Assembly (NCBI GenBank): GCA_022575985.1
Contig: JAKSXM010000007.1
Span: 65,936,501 to 66,000,500, forward strand
Source of the DNA: Anagrus nilaparvatae
Lineage: Eukaryota; Arthropoda; Insecta; Hymenoptera; Mymaridae
Direction: 5' to 3'
Length of the DNA stretch: 64,000 nucleotides
Shown here: one piece after another, positions 22,801 through 37,000 of the stretch
How positions within the stretch are numbered: position 1 is the first letter of the stretch
How the letters are laid out: every line of letters begins with the position of its first letter
Program-made: the position numbers and the translations under genes
Notes under the pieces: model-generated
Database searches by the model: none
What the model saw: the letters and a program-made list of their open reading frames with translations, nothing else
Told to the model about the DNA's origin: nothing

Positions 22801-23300
22801 TTTAGTCAAAGACTGAAGTAGAAACTAATTACCCGATTTTTGTTTTCTTTTTTCGAATGAGAAGAGGAGAAATTGCAGGGGTGAAGAAATCAACGCAGAA
22901 AGTTAAAAAAAATTTAACTATCAAAATCATTGGTAAACGCATAGAGATTGGGTGAAAGCTGTTTTTTAGAAGATTAAAAATATGTTAGCGTCCATGAAAA
23001 ATGCAGATGGCATACCCCTACTGTCTGTCCTTTCCCCTATTCTCCTTCAAAAAAAAGAAAACATTTGTAATGAGTTTCTACCTTGATTTTCAAAATTACC
23101 TAATTTACACTCTTGTCAGGAAAAATACACTGATTACATTTTAAACTTTTTTAAGTAAATTATTTTTACTTTACAAGTAAAATTTAATTCTAATTGACTT
23201 TTTAGAAAAATATCGCAATCACTTTTGTGCGCATATTGATTATATATATTTTAAATCATAATATTGTCAAAACAACATTTTCAACCATATAATATAATTA
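19880..23300. other. Very AT-rich intergenic DNA
   Basis: Long A/T runs and TA-rich tracts, no supported exon or clear element. It lies downstream of the 3' end of talin. Confidence 0.45.
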
Positions 23301-23326
23301 CGGTATATTTTATAACTAAGCGTTAG

Positions 23327-23350
23327 TTTATTTTTGTGCAAGAGTTTATT
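23327..23350 (-). terminator. Candidate talin poly(A) signals
   Basis: Two AATAAA hexamers on the minus strand (23327-23332 and 23345-23350) lie about 230 nt past the talin stop, followed further on by a GT-rich patch ('gaaaatgttgttttgac'). In sequence this AT-rich the hexamer occurs by chance, so the call is tentative. Confidence 0.3.
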
Positions 23351-23576
23351 GACATCCATAAAAAAATATGTCATTTGTAGTAAACATTTTATAAATTAAA
23401 TTAAAGTTAATGACCTAATCTAAGTTTAATCAAGGTCTTTTTAATTATTTTTTTGCTACTTATTAGACATTTTATAATAATTATACAATTATTAACCTAC
23501 TTTAAAATTTAAGGAGGTAGACTACTATTAGATGCAATAACATAATTATTAATTATATTTTTAGGCAAAAAGAAAC

Positions 23577-25052
23577 TTACTTTTCCTTAAAACTAAATGT
23601 ACTTTTGTTATATTCTTTATGACACGAAGTAGTTTCAGTAATAGTTTTCTTTTCTGTTATTAATAATCGATGTTCTGATTTTTCAGAACTCGTATCGATA
23701 ATAGATGTATCATTTTTAATTATTTCAGGTTTTATTTCGATACTCGAATTAAGAGCAGTTTGACTATTAATAATTTGCTCGTTTATAAATTGTTCGCTTT
23801 CTTTGTCGGAATAATAAGTATTTACTGAACTACAACCTGAAAATTTACCGTTTAAATTTTTTTCTTTACCTTGAATATATTCATATTGCTCATAAGATGA
23901 TTGATCTTTTAAATTATAGGCACTTTCACTTTGTTGGGAACTAGGCGAATATGATTTTTGATAATTTTGTGGTTCTTTCAAAGCTTTACGACCATGTAAT
24001 GTTGGTGAAAAAGGTACATGATGTACAGGGTTATAAAATCCATCAGGTACCTCAGAACATTTATTTTCCACATTATTTAAATGGTTATTATTAAATCTTT
24101 TATCGTTGTTTGCAAAATGAAAAGGTGAATGATTTTCTGGAGCTTGATATTTATTGTAAAAGTATTCTGTATTATTTGAATTATCTTCTATATTTCTTCT
24201 TAATAATTTTTCTTTTCTTTTTCTCTCCAAAGTCGTTTGTGTAAAATTAACTTTTTCTGGACTTACCAAATCTTCCCTGTCATCTTTAACGTGTTCAAAT
24301 GGCGGACTAGTTCTTTGAAGGTCTTGGAAAGTATGATTTATTGACGAAGGTTTTGAATTAGGTGTGTTTTGGGGTGTATCATATATTCTATTTTCACCAT
24401 ATGATGAATAATCTAAGCCACTTTGATCCGCTTCATTTTCAGTGTCAGATATATCGCTACGATTTCTGTACTTAGCTTGTCTAATAGCCGTCAATCTTCC
24501 TCTAGCTTCTTCTAGTTCACGTTCAATCCTTAAAACTTCAGATCTTGCATTAATTTCTTGTGCGATACCTCCAACAATTCTACGATTAAGAACAAGAGAT
24601 CTCTCTTCTTCTTGCTGGATAGCTTGCTGAGCAGCTCGAACAAGATTATCAGTTGCTCTCTTAACGGCATTTCCAGCTGCTAATAAACGTTTCGTACTTT
24701 CGCTGTCAGGATCAGCCTTAACCTTACAGGCTACCAATAATTGTGCAGTGCTACTTGCAACTTGCTTAGCACTTGATATAAGCTTTTCTTCGCTGCTACA
24801 TCCTTGAACTAAGGAATTGGCTGATTCAACTAAACTGTGAGTAGCTGCAGCTACCATTCTTGCAGCTGATATCAAGCCTTCAGACCATTGCCCATCATCA
24901 GAACTTGTTAAAGGAGTTCTTGAAACTTTACCAGATGCTATTAATTCTCTTTGAGCTGAACTTGCTGCTTTTATTAATGCCGATGTTGCTGCAGCTATTG
25001 ATTTTGCTGCTTCTAAGATCATTTCATCAAAATTCATATCCTCTTTTGTTTC
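23577..25052 (-). other. rhea: Talin last exon: THATCH/I-LWEQ domain and C-terminal tail
   Basis: Residues about 2355-2550 contain the main actin-binding module ('ILEAAKSIAAATSALIKAAS', 'GLISAARMVAAATHSLVESA', 'KRLLAAGNAVKRATDNLVRA') and the dimerising helix 'LRIERELEEARGRLTAIRQA'. The remaining ~290 residues are rich in Ser, Asn, Gln, Tyr and Glu, look disordered, and form the tail that fly talin also has and vertebrate talins lack. The stop TAA at 23577-23579 lies inside the sequence AAA|GTAAGT, a strong consensus splice donor, so an alternative 3' exon is possible. Confidence 0.9.
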
Positions 25053-28000
25053 CTAAAAAAAAAAAATTTTTGATACTTTTATTCATTTGTTTAAAAAAAA
25101 ATCTTTCTATTCCAATACTTTTATAAAATTTAATGAATTTTTCTCTACATGTCTTACCAAAAAAATATTTTGTTGTCATTACCAAACACTTTAATAATAT
25201 GTTTGATTCCTGGTCGATTAATGACAAACAACCAAGAATATCAAACATATCTTAAAGTATATTGGTTTTTCCCTTCACCATTGAAAAGTTAAATTTTTTT
25301 TATTTTTATAACTAATCTACAGTTAATTTAAAAATAAGTTTATTTTAAATAACTAACCTGAACATTTCTCCTTGGTTGTAAACTAGCTAACTTTTTAGCA
25401 GCAGCATCAATACTAGCTGCAGCACCCAATAATTCATTTTCAGCAATTACAGTTGGGTCATCTGGATCAACCCAATCATTTCCTTTAAGAATCTCGGCAA
25501 CAGCAACAAGCTCAGTAACACTTTGTGCGATTTTACGAGATATTGGTAATAATAAATGCTTTGATTCATTTGACCTTGATGCAATTTGTAGAATTATTTG
25601 TAGTAATTCTCGATAATTTATAGCCACATCATGACCTGCTTGAAGTGTGCGTTCTTTCATTTCAGGAGTTTCAGCACAATTATGTGCAGCTGCTTTACAT
25701 ATTGCTAACATATCGCTTATTGCCTTACGTCCCATATTTGCAGCCACTATAATATCATCCTGTTTACAACTATTTCCAGCAGCTACTGCTTTAGCTGTTG
25801 ATGTTGTTATACTTTTTGTACAGCGAACTAAATCTTCTGGTGTTACATTGATCTTTTGAGATTCTGCAGTATATAAAGAACGAATTTCTTGAGCAATTGC
25901 TTCAATTGTTGATTCTAAAGCTCTAGTGCCTCGAGTGTGCTCATCTTCTACTGCTTTTACCGTTTTTAATAATGATGTTACATTTGTTACCATTACCTAA
26001 AATAAATTTAATTTTCATTATTTCTCTGATTCATCGGAACCTTACATTTTTCAAAAAACAAACTACTTGAAAGTCATCAAATTTTTTATTCAATTTGTTA
26101 ATCTACAAGTTTTAGAAAATAATTAGTTTCATTTATTTTATCGATATCAGTTTAATAATATGTAACGTAAGTTGTAATTATATGTGCATTTTTGAACATA
26201 TTATATTATTTACCAAGTTAATTAATTTGTTATTACTAACATTAATTAAGGAGATTAATTTAGGATAGTATTATTTGTGATAAAAATATAATTTTTTTTT
26301 TAAGATTAATTATACAATATAAGCAATTCCAAATAAAATTGACTTGAGTAAGTAGTAGGTAAAAGTCTATGATTTTAAAAAATCGAATTAGACCAGGTTA
26401 CACCCTCTCTGGTAGGTGTATATTGGGACTAAAGGGGTGAAATTTGTAGATAAATGAAAACTGTATATTTTGGGAAAAAAATTGGGTCGATCTTTCTATT
26501 TCAGAAATCTATTTTTACTTACAAACCCTAGGTAAAGAATATATCAATCCCTAAAGTTTAATTACAAACTTTTAAATATTATTTACCCTACTTCAAGGGC
26601 TGATATTTCATTTTCTAGGTGTTGTTAGCTTAAAATATTAAGTTTATTATTTATATAACAAGTTCAACCCCTAATCCCCGAATTTATCCCACAGCAAGAT
26701 CTGACATGAGGAATATATACATATTTGATTTTTATACCTTTTTAAGTCTTGTAAGTAATCATTTTCAAAATCAGTTAATATTAACGTAACACTCAATAAC
26801 ATTTTAAAAATTTATAAAAAAAAACATTAAAAACTTAGATTAATTGATTCATCTAATGAAAAAAAATTCCACCGGCAGAATTAAACCAAATACTATTTTG
26901 GCAATCGGAATTCCGTTTACGGTATCTTTAATAATTTCCGTTGTTGTCATTAGACGTTTTTCGAAATGTATTTTAAATGCTCTAAAGTAAAAAAAAAAGC
27001 ATAATCTTTTCAGAAATTTAAAAAATCGGAAAAACCAAAAAAAAAAAATTTTTCAGCATCTAAATATTCAAAAACTGCGAATTATGTTTTCTTATAAAAA
27101 TCAATTTCCTGACTTTCTCTGACGCCTTATTAAAATTAAGTCTTAAAATTATGAGGATTATAAAAACATTGATTGATTTGAGCCTTCCTAACCGCAACCC
27201 GAGTGATTTCAGTTTTCATTTTTTGATCGAATCTTCATAAAAATTTGAATATATCACTAATTATTGCTAATTTTTTTTTTTAATTAAACTTTAGACTTTT
27301 TCGGAGGGTGTGCATTGACTTAAATAATTGTGATTTATTTCTAAATTTACCAAAGTCACTTGGGTTGCAGTTCAGAAGGCTCAAATAGCAATCAGGGTTT
27401 TTTTCTTCTAGTTTTTAAATTATTTTTTTATGTTTTTAATTATATGGTTCCGATATGGTTTAACTTTTTTAAATTTGATGAATTTCGAAAATAAAACACT
27501 AAACCCAGGGCTTTATCAATTAGTATGATCTAATTGACTTTTTCGAACTTTTACCTGCAGATTATATGTCAATTTGACTCGGAATGGTTCATATTATTGA
27601 GTCGTTAATGGATATTATAAAAGTGCAATAATGAAGTATTATCAACAAAAACGCAAAAAAAAAAAAATGCCACTCATACAAACAAAATAATAAAACAGCC
27701 ATTTTAAATTATGCATATCATTTTGGAACTATCAGTTGCAATTAATAAAATATATATATAAATATTTTTGCGATAATGATAATATTTAATGTGTAGAAAT
27801 ATATAATTTTTGAGTGATTGTTATTCGTACAAAATGCTATTTATATGAAAGCACATAAAAAGCAATAAATCCTATATATTTTATTCCAATGTCATTAAAA
27901 ATTAAACTTACATTTTTGATTATTATTAAGACACCAACAGGGTTGATATTTATACAGTCCTAAATTTTTCTTCGATTCTTAATTTTTTATTATTTATTTC

Positions 28001-31000
28001 AAAGATGCACTTCATTTTATAGATATAAATTTTATCACTTTAATATTTTACCGAATTTTATTTATCCTAACTGGAGTGATTATGATATTTATAATGAGAA
28101 TAATATTAGTATTAAACATTTAAAAACCTGATGTATGATTTATAAGTACTGATAATTCCAAAAAATCTAGTATTAAGGAAATGAAATTATTTTTGTCTTT
28201 TTACTCGATTTTGAATAATTGAAGAAACACACACAACAAAAGTTTAAAAAACACAAAAGCATTTTTATTTTTTAAAAGTTCTGGCAATTATAGTTATGTA
28301 TTTCACTTATTTATTAAATTATTTAAATTTTTAGTTTCCAAATAATTAAGAGAAATAATTTATTTTGCAAATGTAAGATGGTTTTTTTTTTATAAAATTT
28401 ATATATATATACCATTATAAGCAAATTTTTTGGTATTAGGATATTTTTAGTAAAAATAATACTTTTTTTACTATAATTCTGTTGTAACATTACTGTTAAG
28501 ACTAAGTAAATATAAATAAATTTTGAATTAAAAAAAAAACTTTTAAAAATTTGAGCCCACCTGAAGTCTCGACATGGGAAATTTTTCTTAAGTGGGTCAG
28601 AATTACCCAAAAATATTTACATTCTTTTTTTGATTTATTAAGTTGTAAAAAAGTATTTCAAAATGAAATTTTCGGATGCCATTTCTTAAATAACTATATT
28701 TGCCAGTAAAATAAATTTTAAGAGCTAGTAGTCAAAAATGAAAATGATAAATGATATTATTTTCAAATCAATCAATGATTATTTTATTGAATTCTGACGG
28801 AAAAACAGTATCTGTATGTGTTTGTTTTTTTTATTTTTAAATAGAATTTTTATGAAATTCTAATAAAATGTAATAAGCAAATTACTTGTTATTCAGTCTG
28901 ATTATATTTTGAAAAAAAATTAATCAAGTTCTAAATTTTGATGAAATTAAATATTAAATAACTTAAAAGCTTGATTATTTTCGCAATAATTAAATAATAA
29001 TTATTACTATTAAATAAGTTCTCAAGTGTAATGAGGTAATTATTAAACAAAATAATAATAATCAAAAAAATTTAAGTACCTTAGCTGAATCCTTCAAATG
29101 GGCCATACTTGGATCGTTTATTAATTTACCACTAGCAGCTTTTGTAGCATGTATCAAATCTCCTAATGCAGAAGCAACATCTCTTACAGCATTGATTAAC
29201 ATAACTTGAGCTTCAGGATTATTACTACCAAGGCTAGCTGCTCCATATTTTACGACTTCTGCTAACTGAATAATAGTTGACACAGCATTTTGAGCAGCAA
29301 CAGCTAATTGTTCTTGAGATGAAGCAGCTCCTGCAACTAATGTTTTTGTATCTTCTACAAGAGCTTTAGCTGTCTTCAAAATATTTTCTCTGTGATCAGC
29401 AAATGTTTCGTTTTCATTTTCTGCATGTAATGTTCCAGCTGTTGCAAACATTATTGTTGTATCTAAATCTCCAATAATACCAGAAACAGTACTGGCTGCA
29501 TTAATACAGGCTTGTGTTCCACGAGATCCTGCTTGAAGTGCAGCAAGTACTTGAGATACTTTTTCTGTGACAATTTTGCTATATTCTGAAATTTCTCTTT
29601 GACTAAATGAATCACCAGGAGACATCTGGCATGTTCCTGCTGCTCTAACAATATCGGTACATGCTTTTCCAAGTTCTTGTACACTCAAACGTAATTTTCC
29701 TGATGCTTCTACATTAGAAGTTGTTGCTGAGGCCCCTGTAGCATCTTGAGCAAGCTCTGTGTACTTGTGGGAAAGATCAACAGCTAATGGGCCCAATTTT
29801 TGGACATCTGTGCTTGATTTATTAGACTGTGAATTTTAAAATTAATTTAATTAAATTAACTAAATAAATACAGTTTTATAACAAAATAGAATCATCTTAC
29901 CATTTCTTGAGCCAAACAGGCTATCTCTTTAGCAGTTTCAACCATTCTAGTTTGGTAATCAACAAATGATTTTCCTGTTTCAGAATTAGAAATTCTATAA
30001 TCTTCTAATCTACCCATGGCTCGAGTTATTGTATCAATTAAACCAGTAACAATTCCATTTGATGTTGAAATATTTTCAAGTGTACTTTGTAATTCTTGAA
30101 GAGCTTCTTTAGTTGATTCTATACTTTCATCGACATCTGCATGGAGATTAACAGCTTTAGGATTTCCACCAGTTTCTTTGGTAACATAAATTAATTGAAG
30201 TACAGATTCTACAACAGTTTTAGTTTGATCTAATAAAACTGTTTGTTGTTTTGAATGAATCATATGAGATGCAGCACCAACACCACATGCAACTAACGGT
30301 TCACAATATAAAGCTAATTGAGTAACTGCATGACCAACATTTTCAGCTTCATATTTTGCAGCAACTCTTAAGAATTCTAATTTTTCACGTAATTCACTTC
30401 CAGTATTTTCCATTTGATCTAAGAAACCTTGAATAGTGTTTTCTCTCTGAGGTACAAGAGTTTGAGATACAGCGCTTAAAAATGCTGTTTCTAAATCACG
30501 CATTTTGTTTTGAAGCTGTTCAATTGCTGAATCACATTCTTTTTGGCCAGGGGCTTTATCTCGTATTGAAGCCACAAGAGATTTAATTGAATCACTTACA
30601 CTTTTACTGTGACTTGCTAATAATTGCCAAGTTGGAGGATCTTTTGGACTAACAGCAAGACTTTTAGCTGCAAGTACCATAGCACAGGATCCATTAATTA
30701 TTGATTTTCCAGCATTAATAATTGGCTCTTGGGTATGCCTTGCTGCTATTGAAATCCTTGCAGGTTGACTTGCAAATTCAGGGGAGCTTGCAAAAGTACA
30801 TAAATTATCAACAGCTTCTAATAATGGTTTTGTAGCCTCAATACATTTATCTCGGTTTGCTTCCAAATAATTGTTATCTAATGCTTTTATTTCTTTTACT
30901 AATATTGATGTTGAATTAGCAACGTCCTTTGCAGACTGAACAAAATGTCTCTTTGCTACAGGGTTTATTGTTTTACTTGAAGCGATTCTGCAAGCATTGC

Positions 31001-34000
31001 ACAATGAACTAGTATATTTAGCAATGGTTGTAGCTGCAGATAAAACTTGTTCCTGTGAAGTTGTAGGATTTCCAAGAATCTGACAGCTTATATGAATACA
31101 TTGAGAAGCTCTTAAAAATTGTGCTTGATCAACTAATCCTGGTTTACCAGATACTGATGTTGGATCACTAACACCAGCTAAATATGCTGCTTGGGCTGCT
31201 GCTTCAATTAATCCACAAATTGAAGAAGACACACCACGCACTGCAACTGAAAATTGATCATGTTCAGATTTTTTAGCATAATTAGCAATTCCAGTCATTC
31301 CATCTCCTAAACTCTTGCTTTTTTCCATTACTGTCTCAAGGCATTCAAAATATGAAGCATCAGATATAGGTTCTGTTGGATTATCTAACAATGGCAACAT
31401 AGATTGTATATTTCTAACAGCATTGTCACATTCAACTTGTCCGGGTGCTGCTGAAGTACATACATCTATAAGATGATTTATTGAATCTGTGACAGCTCTA
31501 GCTGCAGCTGATAATTGATTTTTGGCATTTGGAGCATTTGGATCTGCTGCTACTGATTTAACAGTCGTTAGCAATTTACTTGATGTAATACTAACATTTT
31601 TTAATGAAGTAACAACTAAGGTTTGAGTTTCAGTATTTGTTTGACCAGCCATTTCCATTCCAATGTCAATCAACTCTCTGTAAGATTCTGTAAAATGTTT
31701 TGAAGAATTGGCTAACTGAACTGGTGAACGTATTGAAGAAATAATTTGGGAAGATGCATCATTCAGATTAGCAGCTGCAAAACCCAAGTCACTTTGCAAT
31801 TGTCTAAAAAAAATTTTTAAATAAAATTTCAAAAAAATATAATTTATATCTTAATTTTTTTTTATACATACCCATAACTTTTATTGCTGGTAGGAAAAGT
31901 ATTTGATCTTAAAACTTGAGTAACACTTTCAACATTTTGAATTGCTTCATCAACATCTCTTTGTCCAGGAAGGCAAGAAACGCAATTATTTAATGAACTT
32001 GATACTTCTTTAGCAACGGTGGCTAAATTAATTTTATTATCTGGATTATTTGGATTTTTCAGTGCATCTCTTGCTTCTTTTACAAGTTTTACTGATTTTA
32101 AAATAACATCATCTGCTGTTAGTAAGACTCTTTTTTGTGTCTCAGGTTGTGGTGTTGTAGCGGCAACTCCTCTTACCGCAGAAGTTAAATCTTTAAGAGC
32201 CATTGCAGTTTCTCTGGCAGCACTTCCTGTGTAATTTTCATTTCCTTGTTTTGCAGCTGATAGTAATTGAGCCATTGCAAAGCCAACGCTTTTTGATGAA
32301 GTACCTAACTGGAGAGAACTTGATTCAGCGGTTTCACCTGGCAATGGCTTTAAAGAAGATTTTTCAACAGCCCTATAAAATTCTTTTATTTCGCATTTCA
32401 AATTTTGTATTAATTCTTCAGCTGCATCAAGTTCTAATCCGCTACATGCTTCTCTTGCACGAGTAACAGCAAATCTTAATTCAGCTAATGATGACCCTAA
32501 TTGTTGAGCACTGTTATTCAATTGCTTTGCTGAAGATTTATCTGTTACAGTTGGTAAGACTGCTCTGACAGCTTTGACAACTGCTGTTCCTGGTTGTAAA
32601 AATTGTTCAGATGAATTAATTAAATTTAATTGCATGGAAGGATCTTCAGGATGAACAATAGTCCCTTTTACACCAGAAACCAAACTTGGAATATGTTGTG
32701 CCATTATACGACATTCGGCATTTAATTCTGCTTGACTAGCAGAATTTGTATTATGATGAGCTGCTCCAGAAGCTGCTGCTACACACTGAGTTGCAGTTGA
32801 GGCTGCTTGTTTTGCACATTTTTCTAGTTTATTTATTAATTTACGTCTTAAAGCAGGAGTTGCTGCTGCGGTCGTTGCAGCTCTTAATTCTTCAGCAGCT
32901 TGACGGAGTTGCTCTTGAATTTTGGAATCATGTGGACTACTGGCACATTGCCGTGCAGCTTCCACCTAAAATTTCATTAAAAAAATTGAAAGTGATAGAA
33001 TTTTATAAATAAACAAGTTGTTATTGTTAATTTTACAATTTATAAACAAATATTAATTAAGTTGATTAAATTATCATTTTAAGTGTGCTTACCATTCTAG
33101 CAGTTGCATCGGCAAGAACTTTAGCTGCAGCTAAGAGTTTTTTTTGCTGTTCTGTATTTGGTTGCCTTTCAGCTTCTCCTTTAATACTTTGAATAAGTTG
33201 AGCAGTTGCGTGTCCAACAACTCTTGCTTGTCTTACCATTTCACCCGTATCACCAGAACTTGCAAATAATTTGTCTGTTGCTGATAAAATTGTTTCCACA
33301 GCTCCTTCTTGTATACCTTCTCTAGCCCTTTCTCCTCTAGTTGCTGTTTTTACATGATTTAAAAGATCATTTAAAGCTCTTGTTACTTCTGCTGCAGCTG
33401 TACCTAATTCTCTTAAAAGATGATCTTCATTGCAATTTTCATTGCATACCTGTATTGAATTAAAATAAATTTACTTTTTTTTTTCCTAATCTAGAATTTA
33501 ATTCTTTCTTGTAAAATAATAATTATGAAAATTATCTACCCTAACAAGATTTTCTACAGCTCTGGTAACTTCCCGAACAGCAGTCATTAATTGATTCTGA
33601 CATGAAGTAGAGCTTAAGGTTGGCGCAACAACCTTTGCACAAGCTACAAGTTGAGAAGTTGCTAAGGCACATTGTGTGGCAGCTGAAATTACTTTATTTT
33701 GATTTCCAGATGTCTCACAAGTTGATGCAACATTTTTGGCTTTTAATACTAATGAAGCAGTTGTATTGGCAACTGCTTTTGCCAAAGCGAGTAACATGTC
33801 TTGAAGCTCTGCTTCTGACTCGTCTTCTTCACCAATAGTATATAAAACTTGGTGAGATGCCTCACCAACTCGAGATGCTGCGTTAAGCAAACTTTGTCTT
33901 GGCTATAAGATAATTTATAATTTATAAATTAATGCTATTTAAAATTTATAATTAACATGTCGAAAAATACCTCTCTTGTTTCGGGTTCTGTTGCTTTTAG

Positions 34001-37000
34001 TAAATCAGAAAATGCAGAACACAATTTTCTAGCAGCATCTAATAATCGATCTCCAGAAGGTTCGTCGTCTAATAAAGCAGCTATCATACGAACACCTTTT
34101 GTCATTTCAGGCAAGTTTGTGGTTATAGTATTAATTGCTGCACCAACAGCAGTATGATCTACTTCTTCAGTAGGTCCGGAGGTTAATGTAACAACTTCAG
34201 CAGTTGCTGCATTCATAGCAGCAATTTGAGAGCCAACATTTTGTTTGTGCGTATCTATAGTTTGTTCGATCCATCTTAGAGATGCTGCATCATTGCCTAA
34301 TTCAGGTAAATGAGCTTTTGTTGTTAATTCTGTTTCAGCTATATGAATAACTTCATGACCAGTTGCTATCGTTGAAACCAAGGCACGTTGAGGTTCAGTC
34401 AATACCGAAGTAATTTTTGTTTGTTGAACCTGGTTTCAAAATTATTGTGAATTATGATTCGTACAATAAATAAAAAATTTTGATTTAAAAACCAAACTTA
34501 AAAGAAATATAATTTTACAATTATTTAAAACTTCCAAATAATTATAAAATCACCCGTTAAAATAAAAATTTTTTCCTTATAAAAATACTTATTTTTTAAT
34601 TACACAAAAAAAGGTAAATTTAATTAACTTAAATTTTAAATAAAATGAAATAAATAACATTTAAATAAAAAATCTACTTTAAAAAATAAAAACACATTGA
34701 TATCTCAAAATTTATGAATATTTGGGGGTACGTACTTTATTTCCATAATGGAAACCAGCTATAGCATGAAATACAAATTTAATTTATTAGTTTTATTGTG
34801 AAATTTATTTTTTTATATTAAAGTAATAAGTTTTTAAAAAAATATAATATAATTTAGTGCGAACACAATAATTATTTGTACAGTGCTTATTATATTATAT
34901 ATAATGCAAATTAAACGTAAAGAACACATCAAATTTAATAAAATAAAGTATTTTTACAAAGAAAAAAAATGATATATAAAAATATACAAAAAAAGCATGT
35001 CTACCAGAAATTAAATACTTCAAATCTACTAAAAACAACTAACATTGATATTACTTACCATTGTTGGATTGTGTGCAATGTTGACTTGACTACTAATCGT
35101 TGTATATTGGGCACTAGCCATGTATCCAGTTCCATATAATCGAGCTCCTAAAAATTTTTACCATGCATTTTCCTTAACTAACTAGCAATTTTATTTACAT
35201 ATTTACAAAAAAAAATACAGTTTTTCAATTTTTATGATAAAATATTTTTTATGAATGACTCTTAGGTTTTTTGAAGACTAAAAAGTACACATATGTATAC
35301 ATAAATAAAGCAAAGTAGAGTCTAAATAATTTTTAAACTACTGACAGAAATAGAACAATATAAAGTAACAAAAAAAAATGTTTTACTTGAAAATTATAAT
35401 TTAAAAATAATTAAATATCTATATTCCATATAAATAAAATTTTTTTTATAATAAATAAAAATTCTTACCATCTCCACCTGCTCTGATAACAGCTGGTATA
35501 GCAACAGAAACTGATTCGACGCTACTTCTATTTACTTTGTTAGACTCATGTTGCATAATAGTTGCTCTAAAAAAATTATAAATTAGTTAATAATTGGAAT
35601 AATATAAATAGCACACATGTCATGACAATAAATATACTGTTCAGTTACAAATTTATTATAAATATTTTCTTTTTCAAGCAGAAATTCTTCCATTATGAAC
35701 TTTTATTAATTTAACTAATAACTATCATTATAATTTGTAAAAATTATTTTTATACATTTTACTAATAATTTTAAATAATTATGTATTTAAATGAATGTCA
35801 CAAAACGAACTGATAATATAAATACAAGAATTGTAATAATAGCAAGGTCATAAATAAACTAATTAGTCTAATAAGTTAATAATTAATTTAATATTATCAC
35901 TTATAAACTTACTTTAATGGCGAAACGCTGTCTTCAACCATTGTGGATCCTTCATCTCCTTCAATACCAAAATGATCTTTAGCTTTTTGTTTTTTAAGAA
36001 TAATATCAATGTAGCCAGAAATTAATTGTAAAATTTGTTCTGCTTCAGTTGTTTGTACACTGTAATATTGATCTGAATAATCACCAAAATCAAGGGTAAA
36101 TGTATTAGGCGATGCACCCCATCTTCTTACAGTGGTGAGTGGCCATGTTTTTAGAATTTCTTTTGTTCTTTCATCGAGTCTTAATACCGAATCTTTTGTA
36201 ACACCAAGCAATCTTGGAACTAATTTATTTTTTCCTTTCATTTTTTCTTTTACCAAAAAGAATGTTACACCATAAGTACTTAAAGATCTTGCAGTTTTTG
36301 TATACAGTACTTTAGCATCTAATTCAGATAAACCTCTGTGAAGTTTGTGTTCAGCAAATATTTTCTTTTCAATATTTTTTACTTTTAAATAAGATTGTGG
36401 TAAAAATTCTTTTAAACTAAAAGTATTAATTATTAATTAAATAATTTTTCTTTAATGTTTTATTAAAATAAAATTAAATTTAAAAAAATTGCATACTCTA
36501 AAAATCCAGGTTTGTGCTTATCTTCTTTGTAATCTCCAAATTGTATCTGACATTGTATTCCTGCAAAAACACAAGCTTGTTCTTGAGTTATTGGATGTGT
36601 TCCATCCAATATGCCTTTACTGGCTTGAACATAAAGTAACGATAGTTGTACAGGATCTCTGCTATCGATATTTTGATCGGAAAAGAAAAATTTTCGCCTT
36701 AATAATACTGTTTCTGATTCATCAATTCCTTGCTCTCTTAATGTTTTACTTGGATCAATCCAATTTACTGCAATTTCATAAACAATAATTTAAAAAAAAT
36801 ACTTATTTAAAGGTATAATAAAATTTTACCTTCATCATCAGTCTTTAATTTTTTTCTTAATTGATCCATTTTTGCATCTCTTTCACCTTTACCTTCTTTC
36901 ATTCTTCTAAGCGTCAAAGTACCATAATTTGGTTTTTGATTTTCCATTTCATCTTCAACAAATTCTCGTACTAATGAATATTCATCATGATTTGTTATAC

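Noticed and set aside
24442..34157. Numerous plus-strand frames across the talin gene
   Set aside because: They are antisense shadows of alanine/leucine-rich talin helices; talin phases and splice sites explain the region fully.
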